Shown here in pieces: positions 43,600 to 56,234 of a stretch of DNA of 64,000 nt. The notes beneath the pieces are model-generated. The model had not been told where the DNA came from. It saw nothing but the letters and a program-made list of their open reading frames with translations, and made no database searches. Made by a program: the position numbers and the translations under genes. Origin of the DNA: Plutella xylostella (Eukaryota; Arthropoda; Insecta; Lepidoptera; Plutellidae); NCBI RefSeq assembly GCF_932276165.1, contig NC_064005.1, positions 7,378,001 to 7,442,000 on the forward strand, written 5' to 3'. Position 1 is the stretch's first letter; each line of letters opens with the position of its first letter.

Positions 43600-45100
43600 T
43601 TTTCTCGCTGTATTTTATTTAAACATTCTGTGAAACTAGAGTAACGATCCTTTACAGTGTACAGGTTGGGAAGGGACAGACACTCCATTTGCGGAAGGTT
43701 TTTCAAATTTCCACTGAAACATTCATAACGCTTTTCAGGTTAGGTCACGTAATGTACGCATGTGCGATGTGGCGTCATAAATTTTCCGTGGCTCTGATTT
43801 ATATGGGGATTAGAGCCGCGTTATCATTACCTTGTCGTGCTAACGTGAGTAATGTATCAAACATAATATAATGTACGACGGCTCTGGAACAACTGTTGTG
43901 TCGTCCTTTAGTTATACTTCTGTATTTGCTTCTATTTCTCAAATTTAATAATGTGTGTGTACCTATATATCTCTAGCTATGAAGTAAAGTAGTTAAATAC
44001 CAATAAAGTTAAATACTTTATTTACCGACGTTCAATAATTACCTAATATGTAAAAGAGTACAAACTCAAATCATTATAAATACTTCCTAACTTATCAAAT
44101 TAATACGAAAAGAGGGTTGCTATTGCTTCAAGTTGTTTCCCGCCACTCGAATAGTTCTGTCACAGGCTGGCAACATCGAGTGTCATTTAAGGAGGGAAAT
44201 CTGACAGCTACGCCTTTTGTGGTCAAAAGCAAAAGTTCTGTGTCTGTTTGTGCAATATTCTAACAATGAACGAGGGATGGATAAATATTGCATTTTTTTT
44301 TACCACTCAAGAGGAATTATATCAGGCTTAAAAGGACACGTATAAATGGCAACGTAAGTTCTGCTGTGTTAGAGTGTGATTTTGGAACATTATTCAATAA
44401 AAACTCTATTTATAAACTTCATAAAATTATACCTCTTTGGTTATAAGAAACGCTGTCAATATTGACTATATTTTTCTTCTGGCACTCGTGATGTTTTTAA
44501 ACGTTTTAAACAGATACTCCTTGCTGAGTGCTTTTAGTTTTTAATCGACTTCGCAAACGATGTTGCTATGAAGGAAAACAACGATAATTATAAAATGAGT
44601 AAGTAGGTATACTGAACATACTTGCTGCTTTAAAAGTATATAGTTGCAGGTGAGTGAAGTAAATCAAAATTAAAGGTAGGTATCCAAACATAAGTTTAAG
44701 GTAAGAAGTTCTTTCACATAATTTTATTGAGCATACTGAATTAAATACCTAAGTAATATGGCACAGCTGACAACCCGACGAAATTCCAATATTAGGTATT
44801 ATGTAATTATGTACAGACTCGAAAATTGTTACATAGTGTTTGAATTTAAAATTTCACCCGTAAAAGTTTTGGAACGAGTTCTGTACTCTATATAGGAGTT
44901 TGAGCAGTGTTTTAATTAAAATAATTTGAAATATAATCGCTTTAGAGTGAGGCCCGCTAACAAGGGAAGTTGGGAGTTTTCAGAGAGTGGAAGACAAAAT
45001 AATAAAATATCAATAACGGGCGGGAGACGGTGGAAAGTTTCATGGCGCTCAAATATTTGTGTTTCAAATAAGGAGCTAGATGGGGTTGCGCCGGACGCTG
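43600..45100. other. Gene-free stretch
   Basis: No supported gene or clear repeat. AT-rich sequence. Confidence 0.4.
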
Positions 45101-45108
45101 CTCCTGCA

Positions 45109-45152
45109 CGACCGGGGGTCACTCTATATCACGAAAAACTAAGTAAAATCTA
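45109..45152. repeat. Half copy of the GGTCACTC MITE, fused to a SINE
   Basis: GGGGGTCACTCTATATCACG then AAAAACTAAG, i.e. one terminal repeat of the 24.8-kb family, running straight into the SINE at 45,131. Confidence 0.55.
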
Positions 45153-45690
45153 AGACGGCACCATAGCTAAGGTGATAGTGAAGCTGCTTCCGAAACTGGG
45201 GGCCGCGGCCGGGTTCGAATCTCGCCCAGGGCAAATTTTATACCACGAAAAACTAAGTAAAAAATAAGACGGTATCATAGCTAAGGCAATACTGAAGCTG
45301 CTTCAAGCTTGGGCCCGCGGGTTCGAATCCCAGGCAAACATCTGTGTGATTTGAGCATTTGTGTTTGCCTTGTGTCTGGTTGTCGTTTATATATTAAATA
45401 TGTATCTATCTATATATTTGTGTAGACATATCAGCTGTCCGACACCCATATCACAGGTTCTGCCTGGTTTGGGGTCGGATGTAATTTATTATATATCTAC
45501 CCACACAATTGTGAAAAATAATTATATGTTTTTCTATTTTAATAATGTTACAATTTATTAACTGTGTTCATGTTATGTATTTAAGTAGTTAGTCCAGTAC
45601 AAATTTAATTTTTATGTTTTGTTTTGTATTGTGTACGTTTGTGAATTAGTGTGAATAAATGGTATGAATTTGAATTTGAATTTGGATGGC
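45131..45690 (+). mobile_element. tRNA-headed SINE with duplicated head
   Basis: Two head units in tandem: ACGAAAAACTAAG at 45131 and 45245 and B boxes GGTTCGAATC at 45212 and GGTTCGAATCC at 45320. A body of about 300 bp follows and closes with (TTTGAA)n at about 45,664-45,687. The repeated head gives a dimer-like SINE. Limits are approximate and no target duplication was identified. Confidence 0.65.
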
Positions 45691-46573
45691 CTTGTGTGAT
45701 ATTTATTTATTTATATTTTTCGGAGGATGTGTCTGATAGCACGACAGCTCGTTTGTTTTTCGTCAGTATCTATAGAGTAACCCTCGTGCTTTGTTCTGCT
45801 TGCTTTAATTATTGTGCCCGGGAAGGTTCCAACGTTTTGTACTGATAATTCATTTTACATAAGTACATTAAGTACCTACTGAAAAGCTTTTTAGGGTATA
45901 AAAGGATTGCAGGTAAAACTACAACATTTTTGTAAGATTGTATTATGTTCACAAAGCGCACATTTAATAACTATGTATAACGGTATGAACAATAAAATTC
46001 AGGAATACAAAATGATTCAATTAAAACTATTACAATATCAGCTACAATCTACTGAAAAAACTATTCTATTATTAGAACCAACACAGACCGAAGCTCGCTA
46101 ACTGAAACCAAAACCAGCAATTAAACCTAATTAATATTAAGAAAAGCAAATAAAATGTGGAAATCGTTTGCTGAGAGTAGAACCGTAGCGAAGCGTGTGT
46201 TGCCAGATTAAATAAAACTCGGACTACAGAGAGTATTCACCAGGTATTTTATGTTTTTTTCATGGAAGTGGGAATAGTGCATAGAATTAGATGGTACATA
46301 ATATGTATAATATAGAATGTATGGTCTTTTAATTCTATGGGTTTTTGAAGTTGGACAATCGTCCTCAACGTTTGAGAAGTTTACAATTAAGTACATTCAA
46401 ATTATTACAGTAGTTTCTGTCTGAATTAAAACGAATCGTAAGTTAGACTGAAGCCGGTTGTTTTTGTCCTTCCGCCTTTATAATTAAAGCATCAAAGTAC
46501 CTAACTGGGGCGCTATCGAAGTAGGGAATATGCACGTGATTCAAATATCATTTTTATTAAACTTAGTTATTCA

Positions 46574-46886
46574 AATGGCGTAGTGGTTAGTGACCCTGAC
46601 TACTGAGCCGAAGGTCCCGGGTTCGATTCCTGGCTGAGGCAAATATTTGTTTAAACACAGATATTTGTTCTCGGGTCTTGGATGTGCCCGTAAAATGGCA
46701 ATAGGCCCGCCCCCTATTACATTGGGACTAACATAACAAAAAAAAACAAAAAACACGCACTCACGCCTTGTACTAATGTACTCACTTGCGGGGTAGGCAG
46801 AGGTGCATTGCTGCACCCACATTTCGCCAGAGTGTTATGTTACTCTAGCGAAAAGTGGGTGCAGCAATGCACCCACTGTGTGTGTT
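46574..46886 (+). mobile_element. tRNA-derived SINE, copy 2, with inverted 3' segment
   Basis: Head AATGGCGTAGTGGTTAGTGA and B box GGTTCGATTCC as in copy 1. After GACTAACATAAC comes an A-rich run, then the 3' third in inverted orientation (CTCACGCCTTGTACTAATGT to CGCCAGAG), then a short sense stretch again (GCGAAAAGTGGGTGCAGCAA). A perfect 11-bp duplication TTAGTTATTCA flanks the whole (46563-46573, 46887-46897), so it inserted as one unit. Confidence 0.85.
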
Positions 46887-46897
46887 TTAGTTATTCA

Positions 46898-48800
46898 GAA
46901 TTATGCCTCCAACAATCATATTTTTGATTATGATAAAATTTTGATCGTATAAATAATTGTTGAAAAATACAAAAAAACTTCGGTAACTATAAATCTTTGA
47001 AACGCATTTGAAACGTGACGGATTTTCTTCGAGCGGATGTGACGATGTGTCAATCTCAGAATAATCTATGCCCATAGAACTGAGTGTCGGTGCGACTAGC
47101 GAGAGTCATTATTCTGAGCCGTGAAACGAAGTTGATGACGTCCCACCTCTTCACACAAAGTTTTGGGTGTTTATAGTGGAAGAGTCGGTTATAAATTTTT
47201 AATTTTCTTTAAAATACCTACCTTAAATTACTTTTTTTGGCGTTCAATTTTTTTTTTACTACAATAAAGAGATGTAAAACTTTCGAATAAGAATAAAAAA
47301 AATACGTGCATAATTCCCTATTCGTCCGTTGTCAAAATAAGTTCGCGATAGGCAGCCCGGGTGGTTAATAATTGCATCAAAAACTATTTTCCTTGTAAAT
47401 CTTCCTTCAAAAGTGAAGCGGCGTCTCCACGACACATCTGAATGCCGTGATAGCGTATCTGCGGGGCCGAGTCCGGTAATCCTGTTCGCCGTCGCGACGG
47501 CACGCCGCCGCTATCTGCCGCCTACAGTCGCGGCTTACGCACTTCGACCTCACTCTTCAATGTGCGTTTATTTGGTAACCCCCAAATTTGGGGTGTTGTA
47601 AGTTTGATGTATATCTTCAGTTCCAAAATACTATCCCCAGAATTCATAGAGCTGACGCTTTAAAATAGATTTAAAATTAACGTGTGATATACGAATTTCA
47701 ATTTTTTTTTACTGACGTAGAGAGTCTAAACTGGTGTGTATCAAAGTCAATTTTAACATTGTTGTAAATTTACAATACCGTCTATGAATTTGAGGATTCA
47801 TATAGGTAATTACTTACTACAACCATGCCTCCCCACGATTTAACATCTGTTATTGTGCTCCTTAGTCATGTAGGTAGATAATAAGAGTGCTTTCTTAAGT
47901 AACTTTATAAAGAGTTATTGCAAGGATCACGTAGCACTCTGTAAAGAAATTCGTTACACTTACAAAAATATCAAAGGTTAACAACAATTTACCCCTTAGA
48001 CTTAACCTTCTTGTGCTCATACCGCAATAAACCATACAAATTACTATTGATTAACCCTACTTCATTAATAAACCACAACAATAGCCCTTTGACACTAATT
48101 AATAAAGCCGTATCCAATAATACGCGACCAGATCGAAATGAACAAACGATTTCACAAAACTTTCGTATTCACCCTCATTATCATTCTAAATTTGAAATTA
48201 CTATTTGAACGAGGCCTTTAATTTAGGATTTACAACACTGGCCTCTATTTCTACCTTAATAGGGGCGGGTAGATTTGTGCGGGGTTTCGTTCTGAAATGG
48301 CAACGTAGGTGGTTGGCACTTGAAGATACGCGTGTGGGCCGCGTGGCGCAAACACCAGCGCATGATCGTGCAATACGCTCGCATATTATACGCACGGACC
48401 ATTGTAGGGACACTCACCCTATGGCTTAGACATGTGAGTAAAATTTTTAATCTTGGATAGAGAGATATTTGATGACTTTGATTCAAGTTGGGTTTTGTGG
48501 GTAGTATAGTAGTTACCTGTTCACCCTGTTACACTACGGAGTACGTATACTCTCTACATTTATTTTTACTTTACTGCACAATGCGCAATGTACTTTAGTA
48601 ATTATTCTACAACCAGGTGGACTCAATGCTAAAATATTTTTTTGCCAGTCAACCTGGAGGAGGTTCAGGGAGCATAATGTAAGACGGTGTCCAGAAACCA
48701 AATCACAAAAAACGTTTATTCATGTTCAATGTAAAATCATCACTGGAAAACCACTTTTCAATAAACTCTGTACCATTTAAAAAAAATATTTTACAGTAAG
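46898..48800. other. Gene-free stretch
   Basis: A GC-rich patch at about 47,415-47,560 contains GTCGCGACGGCAC and a block at 48,200-48,430 is open on both strands; neither yields a recognisable protein. Confidence 0.35.
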
Positions 48801-48819
48801 TTGTGTTTTTATTGTCCAC

Positions 48820-48925
48820 CAACTCGCACCAAGCCAGCGTGGTGGACCAGGCCTAAGGCCTAAACCATTCCTTTATTGGAAGGAGACCCAAGCCCCATGA
48901 TATGTTGGGTTGTGATGGTGAGTGT
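48820..48925 (+). repeat. RTE-type LINE 3' end
   Basis: CCAGCGTGGTGGACCAGGCC, then TTATTGGAAGGAGACCCAAG and GTTGTGATGGTGA. Same wording as at 11.5 and 25.1 kb. Confidence 0.65.
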
Positions 48926-49863
48926 GTGTACATATATTATTATGTATTTTCAGGACTTTATCATTTACATACAGTTAGTCATTTATTTTATTCACTGATA
49001 GTTTATCATTATACCACTGATATCATTATACTAACCAACGACAACGATGCTAAAAAAGGACTAATTTCGCGGTTTTGTATTTGTAATACTGTGGCGACAA
49101 CGCCACCACACGTGGCGTGGCTAGTGTTGTGGACGTGTCGCTTTGTGTCGCCAGATTGAAACACTTCACATCATCGACGCGTTGATTGCGAAGTTCCCCT
49201 CCCTAATTTGTGATTTCTCTTGTTGTATGTGTCGGGAATAGTTTTTTGTGATTTCCAAAAATTATATATATTTTTTGTTATAAATATAAAGTGTTTTTCT
49301 CCAGCATGCTTGAAATAGATGCTTCATGATTACTCATCATGGATTTTTACATAATTATTGAGATTTTTGGGGAAATAGGTTGGCAATATACATAGTCCTT
49401 CATAAACATTTCAAAAACATAATTAATAATTACCTCGGTACTATACATTACATCTAACAAATTGGCAAGCATACCAAGAAGGGTTTAAAAACATCCAGAA
49501 AGACAACCCTGAAAGGGCGCAAACAAAAAATAAAACAAAATGGAGACGCTGAAAAAAATATCATTAAAATTGTAGTATTTACCAGTTACGTCGCGCAATT
49601 ATAACCAGCGAGTGTGCGGCGCCGGCGGAGGGTTAGATAGCTTTTAATTTCGTCCGGGTCTGTTTTATTACGGAAATTAACCCGTTTTAGTGGGGGTGAT
49701 ACATAAATAATTAGGCGGGGCGGGGCGGGCGGTTGTTGCGTCTGTGTAAAATTTTCAGATAACGGTATATGATTTTGGGAGTAAATAGAAGGGGATTTGA
49801 GATGCTGTGTGGGTTTGGTGTTTATATCTTTTATGGTATATATTAAATTTGAACTTTTTACTA

Positions 49864-49965
49864 TACAGGGTGTTGCAAAATTGGTATACTAAGCCGAAAA
49901 CTACATGTGCAGCATGGTATATCTAAGCCCGAAACTGAAATCAGAATTTGGAAATTTGCGAAAAA
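49864..49965. repeat. Half copy of the 23.7-kb foldback MITE
   Basis: TACAGGGTGTTGCAAAATTG through AAATTTGCGAAAAA matches the left arm of 23661-23937; the right arm is missing. Confidence 0.8.
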
Positions 49966-50734
49966 GGCTATACTAAAAAACTTGCCTGCACGTTTCCTGT
50001 ATATATTTTTTTCGCGTATAAATCATAGTTCTGATTACCCTAATAAGAGCAAAGATTAAAGAAACAATTCGTGACACAAACAAAGAATAAGCACGTAACA
50101 ATAAATTCATAGGCGATAAATGCCCTTCGCTCATAAATCCCAACATTGGGCCCCCGCGACGAATCTGTCACAATTAATGAATCGGACATTATAATTCCCC
50201 CAAATAAAGATTAAAATCGGGACTACAACACCCCTAACTAAATCTATCTCCCTTCTTCAACACCAAAAGGGAATAACGGTCTACCCCACTGTACTATCGA
50301 GATGACATTTCGCATCCAGCTCCAAAGCTATGCAGGGCAACTGCAAAATGACGTAAGTGATTTTTCAAGCTTACGTTTCAAAAAGTTATACACCTTTTCG
50401 CTTCTGGTTCAAATTTTATGGTGTAAATTTAACAGTTAACATCCCTTGTGATAACAGTCGTGGGTGGACAAATGTCTGGCATATGCGTGCGTTTGTCTGA
50501 CAAGCCAATTAATGTTGTACTTAACGTTTAAACTTTGAATGCAACTGTTGTAAAGTAGGCCATTGTTACAGGTTAAACGACTATTTGACAATATAAATCT
50601 TACTTTTTTATATAAATATATAAAAGTACCCCTTCTGTAAAAAACCAGAGAAACTGTGAAGAAATTTCCTAGTCCCCGTAGTTGAAGCTTAAAATTTAAG
50701 ACTCTGTAAGTCTCTGTGAGCCATGCTTCTAGTA

Positions 50735-50960
50735 TTAAACATACATATGCTCACGAGTATCACGACTGCTATCTCCAAAGGGGTAGTCTGAGGTGACTCG
50801 CAAGCGAATCACCCGCCTTTTGCTGTACATTTGTACCCGCGTGATAGGTCGCGAGCCGTATCGCCGTTTTTAAATGAGTACAGCGCACTTAGGGTACACA
50901 TCTAGAATCTAAATGTGGAGGATTCCTCACGATGTTTTCCTTCAGCGTAAGTGAAGTATT
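50735..50960. repeat. Dispersed repeat with CCTCACGATGTTTTCCTTCA
   Basis: Opens CATACATATGCTCACGAGTA and ends GATTCCTCACGATGTTTTCC then TTCAGCGTAAG, phrases I know from abundant moth and butterfly repeats. No ORF. Confidence 0.5.
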
Positions 50961-51745
50961 TGCGGGTTAGCTATGATAATCATAAATACAAATACGTATT
51001 TTCTTGTTAGCCGCCATTTTATTAGTAAAAACCAAACCATAGAGTTTGACCATAGAGTATAAAGGTGTGACCAAAGAGTACAGAGGGCACAATGCAACGT
51101 GCCAGTGCTATGTCTACTCAAAATACACATCAGTGAGATATAAATTATCAAACAATTAACTTATCCTCAGCCGGCCATCGCGAGACGCCGATCTCAGGTA
51201 GACCCTAAAAGCACACGGGTGTCACGCATCAGTACGTAAGTGAAATTTAATTATTCATTGAGAGCGTGTGTGCGCAGGTGCGGGCGGGTGTCGCTGTCTT
51301 CCGCTAAACAATCGCAGCTAATGGCGCTCCTTGTTCTAGGCGGGATGTTGTGATGCAACTATTTATGAATGATCTGATAATGTGTAAAGTATTAAATATT
51401 AACATACATAATATATAAAAGTGAAGTTACAGGTAAATCTCTCTAAGTCCAAGAGTCTCGTATTGGAGAGGCCGAGGTTATTTTAGTAAGTATTTAGTAA
51501 CTAAGTTTAAAGTTTGGTTATGATTACAAGACACGTTTAATAATAATTTGTGATAAAATAACTAACCTTGATTAAATTTACGACAGCAACAGATGTCCGT
51601 TACAACCATTAAATTAAATAAACTAAGGTACTAAGGCACGTAAGTATAATGCTGAACTTATGGTTAGAATATATCACCCGCAAGATCAATAAAGGTATGT
51701 CTAAAACATTTGTTTATAGTGTTGGTAGCCTAAAGTCTCCATACA

Positions 51746-51903
51746 AGGGTTTGTTTCACAATGCCTGAATAATGGGTACCTACTTGTAGGATAAAAAATC
51801 ATGCTGTCACTGTCTAAAACATACAGAAACATCATTACAGAAAGTGACAGCATATTTTTTATCCTACAGGTAGCCATTATTTAGAAATTGCGAAGCAGGC
51901 CCT
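51746..51903. mobile_element. 158-bp hairpin MITE
   Basis: Ends AGGGTTTGTTTCACAATG and, inverted, AGGGCCTGCTTCGCAATT. Inner arms share GTAGGATAAAAAAT and ATGCTGTCACT around a short loop. Target duplication not clear. Confidence 0.82.
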
Positions 51904-54179
51904 AAATAAAGTAACAACACGCTATAATTCGCTTCACATTAGAACTGCTTTTATATTTCTTGCTCCATAACAGTTTGCTGATAATTCTATCTGTATAGCA
52001 CGAGCTAGACGCTTGCGCCAACATTTAGTACTGACCCGGCAATGTATCGTGTGCCCGCCAGTATTCACAACACTGGTCATACATTGCGTGTTTGCTGACG
52101 ACCATGTGGTGAGTGGTGACTCTCGCCAAATAAAATGTTGTTTTGGTGGCCTCGTTGGAAACCCGGCCACGGTAATGAGACATTATGGGGAAACTAGTTA
52201 AACGTTGCTACTCGTGGGAATTAACTGTGCACCTGATTGACAAAAACTAGAGGTCATATTAACTAGCTTTGGCGTACCCGGCGTGACCCCTGGATCTTGA
52301 TGACCAGGGGTAGTAGAGTTGCAACGATAATTTTACCATAGAAAAATGTGTCAATATGAAAGAAAGTTTATTGGGGCAGCCATTATTATTCATTGTAATT
52401 TTTTGGCTGTGACTTATTGATCCATACGACTTATTATTATTTCATTCATTTAGGACTTTAGATAAGGAAATAAAGTAGTGGAAGGCTCCTTACAGAACAC
52501 CGACGGATCATGGAGCCTTAACCAAACCAAACCTTTTTCTTGTGCTACAATAGATTGGCCAGTTTTAAACAAACCTTGTTGCTAACAACTATTAGGGCTC
52601 GGACAAGCTTTTGTCTCAGTGGAGAAAGGATTAGCCAGTCAGATAAGTCAGTAGCTGACATACCAGGGTGCCGGGAGTATATCAGGTATAATTGATATAT
52701 TTACATCAGTCGGGGAGGCTCCATCCGTGCATAAAATTTCCACTTTATGAGAAAATCTTGTTATAAATTTTAATCACTTTGTCTGTCGGTACACAGCGTC
52801 TCAATAGAAGTTATTAACTTTCTGGAAGGTTCTCTCCACTGAGCTGCAGCGCGAAATTAACTTTCAAATATTAAATTCACTTACTTTGTGAAAAAGATAC
52901 ATTTTCATATTTCAGGATTACAAGACGCCGAGCTCTTTGTGCCGGGCAAATGTTGTTTTATACGTGATTTTAATGTTAGTTTATTCAATAGAATTTAGAT
53001 TTTTATAATAATATGATGCGTTTTGAAACTTTTGCCCTTTTATAAGAGTTTTATTGTGCTAATAACAACGCACTTTTTTATCTTTAAAGAGTAAGTACAT
53101 TTTAAAGAGTACTTATACAAGTTTAGGCCTTTTAATAGTCCCAAAAATAGTTTCATTTTACGTACCTACTATATTTCCCTTACAAAGCTTGCTCGCACCA
53201 GTTCGCACGAGCATCACAACATTTCATTAGCAATATCTAAAATCGCAACACATCCGCCTTGTTTACACAACGCAAATCACTGAATCACAAAATATAAATC
53301 AGATACACCCCAGCACTCATCCCACACCCTTATTACTAGGGCAGTAAAGCTCACAGCTCTTGTGCAAAATCACAACTACGACTGGACCCTAAACAATTTG
53401 AGTTCTATGTCAAATTCTGTTGCGTTCACTTTGGTGTGAGATGCATTCGCATTGGGTCCAAAAAATGCGGTATTCATAGTTTTGACCTCTAAATGTTGGT
53501 TGTTAAAGTAGGTTGTTGTTTGTGGGGGTTGATGGTGTAGGAGTGCAGGGGTGGATTATCGCTCATTAGCAGTTCGGAGCCGGCCGGGGCGTCCGTGCGT
53601 GTGATCGCAGATTTGTCCCGGGGACTGTAGCGGGCTGCAGGGACTTGCAAGATACGGCACATTTTAGTAGTTATGTGGGTAATTTTATTCATGTCAGCAT
53701 ACTACTCCATCAAAAAAGGTTATATTAAATTAAAACAAAATAATAACTCTACCAAAAATTCGCCAACAAAACGTTTTGTTAAAACTTGTTGGAGTTAAGT
53801 TTATATTAGAAGTTCAGTAGTGTCGTAATATAATATAAGTGTCGTATTACAGTTACTCGAAATTCAGTTTTTGAGCCTGTTTAGCCTAGCATATTTTTGC
53901 AGCCCTATAATTTAGATTTCTAAATATTTTTCGTTCCTTTTAAATTAAAGGCATTAAGTATATAGGAATTAAGTACTTATAGAATAATTTATCTAAGGAA
54001 ATATTTTAGAATATTTAAATGTAAAATTTCAGCTACCTAAGTTACCCACGTAGACAAGCCATTTGTGTGTAAGTTTATCTTATTCTTAGATCAATTAAAC
54101 ATTTAACTATTAAAAAACAATACTCTATCATCAAACGCAATAATTTCAGCGTTTTCGCTTCAAAATAAAAGGCTACAAA
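51904..54179. other. Gene-free stretch
   Basis: No supported gene. A small hairpin (ACCCCTGG...CCAGGGGT) near 52,286-52,311. Confidence 0.4.
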
Positions 54180-54330
54180 CAATTGATTGGCATGCGCAGT
54201 ATAATCCCCGGCGCGGCGCTGCCCACATGCGTCGGATCAAACGGCGCACAATAGAAATCACGACACTCGTGCCCGCGGCCGGGGCGGCTATATAGCAGGG
54301 GCCGGGCGGGTCCGACTCACTTCCACTCTG
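54180..54330 (+). promoter_or_regulatory. Candidate TATA-type core promoter
   Basis: In a GC-rich island (GGCGCGGCGCTG, CCGCGGCCGGGGCGG) TATATAG starts at 54289, and an initiator-like TCACTT has its A at 54319, exactly 30 bp downstream, the usual insect spacing. No coding exon is visible just downstream, so any transcript would splice to an exon elsewhere or be non-coding. Confidence 0.5.
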
Positions 54331-54479
54331 TAACAAATATATAAAAAAATATAATAAATATTATGTTGAATAAAATGATGGTCTATTCTGCAGAGACATT
54401 ATTAGTAATATATAAGATTTTGAAACATCTTTGAACTAAACCAAGACCAAGTGCATCATAACGAAAGCCTGAATCGAAA

Positions 54480-54720
54480 TATACAGGGTGTAAAAGTGTT
54501 ATGAAAATTGGTGACTCGTGGAGTCAACACCACTCATAGGTACTTTACAACTATTGGAATTTCAGGAAAAAAACCCATAGTCACGTGATCAAAAAAGTTA
54601 CTGTAAAGAAGCAAAAACACAGAAATTCAGCAATTTGCGAATTTTCAAAAGTCGATGCCCAAAAGTTGTTCAGAATGAATCTCTTAGTTCTATCTTTCAG
54701 ATCACTATAAGTAACTACCA
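54480..54720. repeat. Repeat-like block opening TATACAGGGTG
   Basis: Starts ATATACAGGGTGTAAAAGTG, the TA-ACAGGGTG style opening of several insect DNA transposon remnants. The other end was not found. Confidence 0.4.
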
Positions 54721-55272
54721 CTTTTTGTAACTCAGCATCAAAAAATAAATTCAAACACTTACATTTTTTTTTTTATTGTTTACAATCCTAAACATCAAAA
54801 CACATGTCGAGTCGGTCGCCCCCCTCATCAGCAGGGGTCTTACCGAAAACAACACGATTTGTATTTATATCTCTAAACTGTTCTATTGTCGTGCGATTAT
54901 TGCTCTCTCGCCTGCACTTGTGCAGTTGTGCGTTTATACGTTCTTTTGTTTTTTATTTACTCTCGTATTGATTTAGATTTAGCGTTGTAATTGAATCAGA
55001 GCTTAGTAGCACTAGTGTGATGTCTATGAATTTGTAGAGTTTGATTGGAAGAAATAAATGGTGTATATTTTAGCCTTTATCATAGAACTCAGTTTCAACG
55101 TAAGAGACATTCATTAAAATTAATGGTTAAGAAATTTAAAATACATAAATGTCAATACAAATAAAGATGGCCGGGTAATTTTTTTGTGAACATTTTGTTA
55201 AATGGCGTCTCTGAGTACGTCAGTTTTTTTTAGAAATGCTTATTTTATGTCTGTTATGATTATGAATGTTCA

Positions 55273-55451
55273 CAGAATGGTGGCATGGAGACGGACGAAG
55301 AGCTGTTGGCAGACCACCTGCTAGATGGCCCGATGACATCTGCAAGGTTGCAGGGAAGCAGTGGACCAGAGCAGCACAGGAGCGGAACAATTGGCATACA
55401 AAAAAGATGGCCTAATACCTAACAGTTGACGACAGAAGGCTGATGATGATG
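55273..55451 (+). mobile_element. 5'-truncated RTE retrotransposon with target duplication
   Basis: Encodes the last 44 codons of an RTE-type ORF (GRPPARWPDDICKVAGKQWT, stop at 55413-55415), then a short 3' UTR and a (GATGAT)n tail. Target duplication ATGAATGTTCA (55262-55272) and ATGAATATTCA (55452-55462), one mismatch. Confidence 0.82.
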
Positions 55452-56192
55452 ATGAATATTCAATCGCCATAATTATTATCTGCAATAAACACTACAGTAG
55501 ACAGAGCATCAGCCTCTACTATTTTAATTTGCTGTAAATTCCCTACATTACCAAATTTACAAATAAATAACCAAATACGGATATCATAACCTCACCCTTC
55601 ACTCGAACCAAAACCATTCCATAGTAATTACATGAAGCGAAAAACTAAACGAAAACATTTCCCTTAAAGGAATTTCACGGTAAAGTAACTCAATTATACT
55701 ATGTTTCACAGCGACTCCCGCGCAGCACGGCTGGACCGAAAATAATGCGCTCCCGAGATATTGTGTACAGGGGGAGCACAATGCTTGTCAGCAGCTAAAC
55801 GCCTGCGGTACCGCGGCTTATTGACGGCGATACAGGGTGCTTGTTATTTTGTAGATCGTTTTATTTAGGGGTTGGAATAATTGTTTTTGGCTGTGCTACT
55901 CTTGCGCTTATATATTTTTGACAATCTAGCACTGTCAAATTATCACTTCGGTCACACTCAAAAAGTGCCTAGTTTTTAAATGAAAGACAGGAATTTACCG
56001 GGTGGTGCAGTAAATTGGTGTAACAAAACATACACCTATATTATATTATGAAATAAATGCATTTATGCCAACATAAAAATCTATAACAATAATACCTTTT
56101 TCTTGCCTTCAAAGGCGCAGGACTCTACCGGAGCAATTCAAACTTACATATTTATTTACAAGTAGGCGTAGAACTAGAACCCAATCTCGGCG

Positions 56193-56234
56193 CACCCTGT
56201 AGCTAAAGCTACACACCCTGTAGATAAAGCTATA
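56193..56234. repeat. Two 21-bp tandem units
   Basis: CACCCTGTAGCTAAAGCTACA followed by CACCCTGTAGATAAAGCTATA. Each unit can pair with itself (TAGCTAAAGCTA). Confidence 0.75.

Noticed and set aside
45200..45345. Pair of tRNA genes
   Set aside because: Only B-box halves resemble tRNA; the units are heads of a SINE.
48201..48486. Overlapping ORFs on both strands as a transposase remnant
   Set aside because: No recognisable catalytic motif or terminal repeats.
56193..56234. miR-10-like string ACCCTGTAGAT
   Set aside because: Match ends after 11 bases and the surroundings are a 21-bp tandem repeat, not a precursor hairpin.
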